From Xylaria sp. FL1777 (Eukaryota > Ascomycota > Sordariomycetes > Xylariales > Xylariaceae), in assembly GCA_022578965.1 (NCBI GenBank), contig MU401030.1, positions 1 through 12,569 of the forward strand: DNA of 12,569 bases, given 5' to 3'. Positions 9,019 through 12,569 of the stretch are shown in pieces. Made by a program: the position numbers and the translations under genes. The stretch's first letter is position 1; the number at the start of each line of letters is the position of its first letter. The notes under the pieces are model-generated. The model was given only the letters and a program-made list of their open reading frames with translations, searched no databases and had not been told where the DNA came from.

Positions 9019-9390
9019 GGCTGCTAAGGCTGCAAAGGCTGCAATAGCTGCAATAGCTGCAATGGCTGCAATGGCTATATACGCAAGGGCTACGAAGGCT
9101 ATGATGGGTTGGCTACGAAGGCTATGATGGGTTAGCTATGAAGGCTATGATGGGTTGGCTAGGTTGGCTGCGAAGGCCGCGATGGGTTGGCTATGATGGC
9201 CGCGATGGGTTGGCTGCGATGGGTTGGCTATGGTGGCCGCGATGGGTTGGCTATGGTGGCTGCGATGGGTTGGCTATGGTGGCCGCGATGGGTTGGCTAT
9301 GATGGTAGCCGCGATGGGTTGGCCGCGATGGGTTGGCTATGATGGCCGCGATGGCGAAGGCCGCGATGGGTTGGCTGCAAAAGCCGCGAT
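9019..9390 (+). repeat. GC-rich minisatellite of 9-bp units in a 23-bp higher-order period
   Basis: The base unit is 9 bp, written GGCYRYGAT or close to it. From 9019 to 9081 it repeats alone (ggctgcaat type). From 9106 onward pairs of 9-mers are separated by gggtt, giving a 23-bp period. I count twelve gggtt words. Six successive spacings are exactly 23 bp, two are 14 and one is 32, which is 23 plus or minus one 9-mer; two others are 26 and 38. The + strand is strongly G-rich: 9241-9300 has 28 G and 8 C. Because 23 is not a multiple of three, no conserved peptide repeat is encoded. The 77-codon stop-free run beginning at 9224 is therefore an artefact of composition. Confidence 0.92.
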
Positions 9391-9434
9391 AGTACTACAT
9401 GCACTAACAATTATTTTCTGGGCCAATGGGAGGG
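9391..9434. other. Right internal non-repetitive segment of the element
   Basis: This short non-repeated segment (including agtactacatgcac and gggccaatgggaggg) lies between the minisatellite and the right inverted repeat. There is no coding potential. The word ccaat at 9423-9427 is noted but cannot be called a promoter element from sequence alone. Confidence 0.45.
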
Positions 9435-9489
9435 CTAGAAAAGTCATGCCTGTGTAAGATTATGCCGGTATAGCAATTCTTTATGCTGG
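9435..9489 (-). repeat. Right terminal inverted repeat
   Basis: This is the reverse-complement partner of 8874-8929. Perfect blocks lie at 9471-9489 (extending outward to 9499) and 9443-9453. Its differences from the left arm are transitions only, plus one missing T in the ttttctag tract. The divergence between the two arms indicates the insertion is not brand new, even though the element is far less eroded than its host DNA. Confidence 0.88.
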
Positions 9490-9660
9490 TATATTAATTT
9501 ATCTTAAGTGCCTTAGACTAAAAACATAAAACAGTAAGCTATGCTTGCTGCAAGTTATAATTTACTTTCTTTAAAAGCTTATGCAGATATATTTATAGGT
9601 TTAAAGCTTGCGTTTTATATATTTTAGTTTAAGGTACTTTTATTAATTTTTAAGCTAAGG
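9490..9660. other. Right flank of the element, mildly eroded
   Basis: The flank starts with tatattaatt, mirror image of the left flank. It then has a short stretch retaining words such as atcttaagtgccttagac, gcttgctgcaag and atgcagatat before the sequence drops to the extreme A/T composition further right. No gene or RNA is seen. Confidence 0.45.
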
Positions 9661-12490
9661 TTTACTTTATATATATATGTATATTATTTATATTTATAAA
9701 TTATTTGCTAATAAAACTTAAAAAAAATAATTATAATATTGCTTAAAGCTTTTTATAGTAATATTTATATTTAGTGCTAACTTTATAATTAAAATATTTT
9801 ATTATATTATAATATTTTAAGCTTAAATAATTAAAAGTTAAACTTTATTTATTAATTTATTAATTAGTATTATTTTTTTATTTTATTATAAAACTATAAA
9901 CTTTTAATAATTTTAGCTTTAGCTTAATTAATAGTTGCTTTTTAAAAAAACTAATAGCTTTAAAACTTTTAAAATTTATTAAAAAACTTAACGAACTAAA
10001 TAAATTAGCTAATAATGCAATATTAAAACATTTATTTAATAATTATATTTAATATTTTATGTAGCATATTTTACTGCAATTAAAACATAACTAATAGTAT
10101 ATATTAAAATATAACTTTATATAAGCTATTATTAATGCTATTTTAAATTATTATTAATTTAATAAATTATATAAGCTTAAGCTTAAAGTTAAACAAATTA
10201 AGTTAATTTAGCATATAATATTTTATTATAATAATATTATATTAATAGCTTAAATTAATTATAAAAAAAATATTATATTATAAACTATTTTAGTTATTAT
10301 ATAAAGTATAATAATTTTATAGTTATATTTATTAAAACAATTAAAATATAATTAGTTTAACTTAATTGCTTAAATTTTTAATACTTGTTTATTATTAATA
10401 ATAAATAATATAATAAAAATTAGTTAATATTATATAAATAATTATAAAAATATGTTTTTATTGTTTAATAAAATAATGTTATATAAGCTAAATTAGCTTT
10501 AAAACGCTTTATATATGTTATTTTTAAGCTTAAATAAGCTATTTAAAAATATTTTATTAATTTGCTTTATAATTTTTTGTTTAACTAAAAAATTATATTT
10601 ATAACTATTAATAAGCTTTATATAGTTTATTAATAAAAAAATTTTTAAATTATATACTTTAATATATATTATATAAAAGCGTTAGTTTTATAAAATATAT
10701 TATAGTTTAACTATATTATTATATTAAGCTTAAACGCTTAAAAATTTATATTATTTAAAGCTAAATTTTAATAGTAAAATACTTATTTAAAAAAATTGCA
10801 ATTTATTTATGTTTTAATTAATTAGCTTAATATATTTTTTGTTATTTATTTTATAAAAAAAAATATTATTATAAAAAATTACTAATAATTAAGTTTTTTA
10901 ATTAGCAAAATATAATATAATATAATATATTTAATTTTTAAAACTATTGTTTTTATAAATAGCAAAAAAAAGCTTATTGCTATGCATTATTTTTTAATAA
11001 TATAGCTTTAAAAGTTAAAGTTTACTTTAATTAAAATAAAGCGCTTTATTTAAAAATATAATATAAATATACGTTTTAATAATTAATAATAATTATATAA
11101 TAAATTTATAAAGCTAGACTTTTTTTATTAAATTATATTTGCTATTATAGCTTTTAAAATAAAAATAAATATTTATAATATAATATATATTATTTAGTTT
11201 AATTTTGTTGTTTTTAAAAACTTTTTAAACTTATTATAAAAGTTTAGCTAAGCTATTTAAAATAATATAACATAAAAAATAGCATTTTTTTTTGCTTTTT
11301 ATTAGTATTTTAATTTATTAAAAGCATAAAAAGTTAAGCTTTTTAAACTAAAGCATAAAAAAAAGCTACTAAAAAATAATTAAAATAATTTATGCTTTAT
11401 AATAAATATAAGTAATAATGCGTTAAAAAGCTTAACGTTTAGCTATATATAGTTTATATTATTAAACTATTAATTAATTATAATTAATAAGCTTAAAAAT
11501 AAAAATAGTTTAATAATTAATTTTAAACTAAAATAGTTTAAATTAGTTAAGCTTACTAAATAAACTAAAGCTAAATTAAAGTTTAAAAATAAGCTATAAA
11601 TTATTTAATTAAGCATATATAAGTTTATAAATATAAAATGCTTTAAAAAGTATACTTTATAGTTTTTATAGTAACTAAATAATAAAAATATTAAAAAGCA
11701 AAAAAATATATAATAAAAAATATATTATAATTTATATTATTATAACTTTAGTTAATTATTAAAGTTATTACTAAAAATATATTAATAGTTTATGCTTTAA
11801 AAAAGAACTATTTTTTGGTTTTTATAGCAAAAGCTTTAAAAATTTTACGTAAAATACTTTATAAACTTATATTAATATTTAAACTTTATTATTAATAAAA
11901 TAACAAAATATTTTATGCTAAAAAAGTTTAATAATATATTATTGCTATATTTAATAAAATAATTAATATAAATATTATGTTTTTTTTAGTTTATAATGCT
12001 ATAAAAATATTTAAATAAAATAAATAAAAAAAATATAGCTATGTTTTATATGCTAAGCTTTTTATAATATATTAGCATGCTTTTAATAAGCATGCTAAGC
12101 ATTTTATAAACAAAACATAAATTAAAAATATTACTAAAAATATATTTTGTTTAACTTTAAAATTAATATTAAAAATATAAACAAAGCAATAGTTAAATAT
12201 TTATTAAATGTTTAATATATAATTAAACTAGTTAATTTTATACTTAATAGTAATTATAACTTTTGTTTTATTATTTTTAGCAAAACTAATTATAGTTATA
12301 TTATTTTTAAGTGCTTTTTTTATATATATAAATATATTGCTAGTTATAAATTTATTAGTATAATTTAAATTACTAAAGCATAATAAAAAATTATTAATAA
12401 ATAATAGTTTTAAAAAGCTAAAAAAAAAGCAAAAAAAGTAAAATATATATAATATTTTGCATTAATTTATATTTAGCTATAGTTTTTTAG
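9661..12490. other. Extremely AT-rich gene-free block, most strongly eroded part
   Basis: This is almost pure A/T with isolated agct, gct, act, agt and gca words. By eye, 9661-11760 contains no TC and two GA (one in cgaac near 9991, one in agac near 11117), although GC, AC, GT and CT are present throughout. Stops saturate every frame. No open reading frame, RNA gene or transposon terminus could be supported. The block could be old repeats, pericentromeric heterochromatin or a fungal AT isochore. It contains one perfect hairpin at 12072-12098. Confidence 0.6.
12072..12098. repeat. 11-bp perfect inverted repeat (hairpin)
   Basis: ttagcatgctt (12072-12082) and aagcatgctaa (12088-12098) are exact reverse complements around a 5-nt loop, ttaat. 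Each arm contains the self-complementary 6-mer gcatgc. The stem is unusually C/G-rich for its surroundings. Its role is unknown: a cruciform or a remnant foldback tip are the simplest readings. Confidence 0.8.
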
Positions 12491-12510
12491 TTTTTTTTTT
12501 TTTTTTTTTT
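12491..12510. repeat. 20-nt poly(T) tract
   Basis: An uninterrupted run of 20 T is followed by gctttttt. On the minus strand it is poly(A), in the same orientation as the long tracts at 155-267. The 59 bases beyond it are plain AT-rich sequence. Confidence 0.9.
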
Positions 12511-12569
12511 GCTTTTTTATAATTAAAAATATATAACTGCTATTTTTTATTACTTTTAATAAATAGCTT

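Larger units (their letters stand above)
8874..9489. mobile_element. MITE-like non-autonomous DNA transposon with minisatellite core
   Basis: This element of about 616 bp is bounded by inverted repeats of 56 bp (left) and 55 bp (right), both starting ccagcataaagaattgcta from the outside. It has TA immediately outside each end, as expected of Tc1/mariner-type insertion. Its interior is GC-rich, with abundant CG, GA and TC, in sharp contrast to its flanks, so it probably arrived after most of the local erosion or escaped it. It encodes no transposase, so mobilisation would need an enzyme made elsewhere. The core is mostly a minisatellite (9019-9390). A short stem is possible just inside the left end (taggggtttt 8927-8936 with aaaacctcta 8965-8974, one mismatch). 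The superfamily is unproven: the symmetrical attaat flanks also allow a TTAA or ATTAAT duplication. It could instead be a foldback element. Confidence 0.8.

Noticed and set aside
9224..9457. Plus-strand stop-free run of 77 codons, glycine/tryptophan-rich
   Set aside because: It starts inside the minisatellite and runs into the right inverted repeat. The 23-bp period is not a multiple of three, so the peptide is a by-product of GC-rich repeat DNA.
1..12569. Mitochondrial or apicoplast origin
   Set aside because: The AT-richness would fit, but organelle DNA is gene-dense and carries tRNA and rRNA genes, none of which are visible in 12.5 kb.
1..12569. CRISPR array
   Set aside because: The tandem arrays present have no unique spacers of uniform length, and the gggtt-spaced units are all related to one another.

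Overview
The window looks like a gene-free, extremely AT-rich block of nuclear DNA from a eukaryote. A filamentous fungus carrying repeat-induced-point-mutation (RIP)-like AT isochores is the best guess, made from base composition only, because no gene is available to confirm the lineage. I find no protein-coding gene, tRNA or rRNA. The only three stop-free stretches of any length translate microsatellite or minisatellite DNA and are rejected. Most of the sequence is A/T with isolated C and G, as expected of old transposon or heterochromatic DNA worn down by C-to-T change on both strands.

Layout. Positions 1-267 are T-tracts, ending in an uninterrupted run of 67 T. Positions 355-892 hold three degenerate copies of a tandem repeat. 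Positions 893-4650 are eroded AT-rich sequence with a 15-bp perfect hairpin (1925-1961), a pair of smaller hairpins (2383-2448), a 39-bp tandem repeat (2721-2873) and an 18-bp tandem repeat (3715-3768). Positions 4651-5470 are a purine-rich, less eroded island around a TA microsatellite. Positions 5471-8110 are eroded again and include a 12-bp tandem array (7134-7255). Positions 8111-8371 are a direct repeat flanking a 16/20-bp array. Positions 8372-8700 are a second less eroded island, with a short duplication and a hairpin.

The standout is at 8874-9489: a GC-rich, non-autonomous DNA transposon-like element of about 616 bp. It has terminal inverted repeats of about 56 bp, TA at both outer edges, and a core made almost wholly of a 9-bp/23-bp minisatellite. 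It sits between AT-rich flanks and appears younger than the erosion around it. The remainder (9500-12569) is the most depleted part, with one hairpin (12072-12098) and a 20-nt T-tract near the end.

The second notable result is the context of the erosion. In 9661-11760, counted by eye, there is no TC dinucleotide and only two GA, while AC, GC, GT and CT remain common. Surviving cytosines are almost all preceded by a purine. This points to C-to-T change preferring a 5' pyrimidine (YpC), which differs from the classical CpA preference of Neurospora RIP. A 24-bp duplication at 8431-8480 shows the same thing: its copies differ by exactly three G/A changes, all at GpA or GpG.
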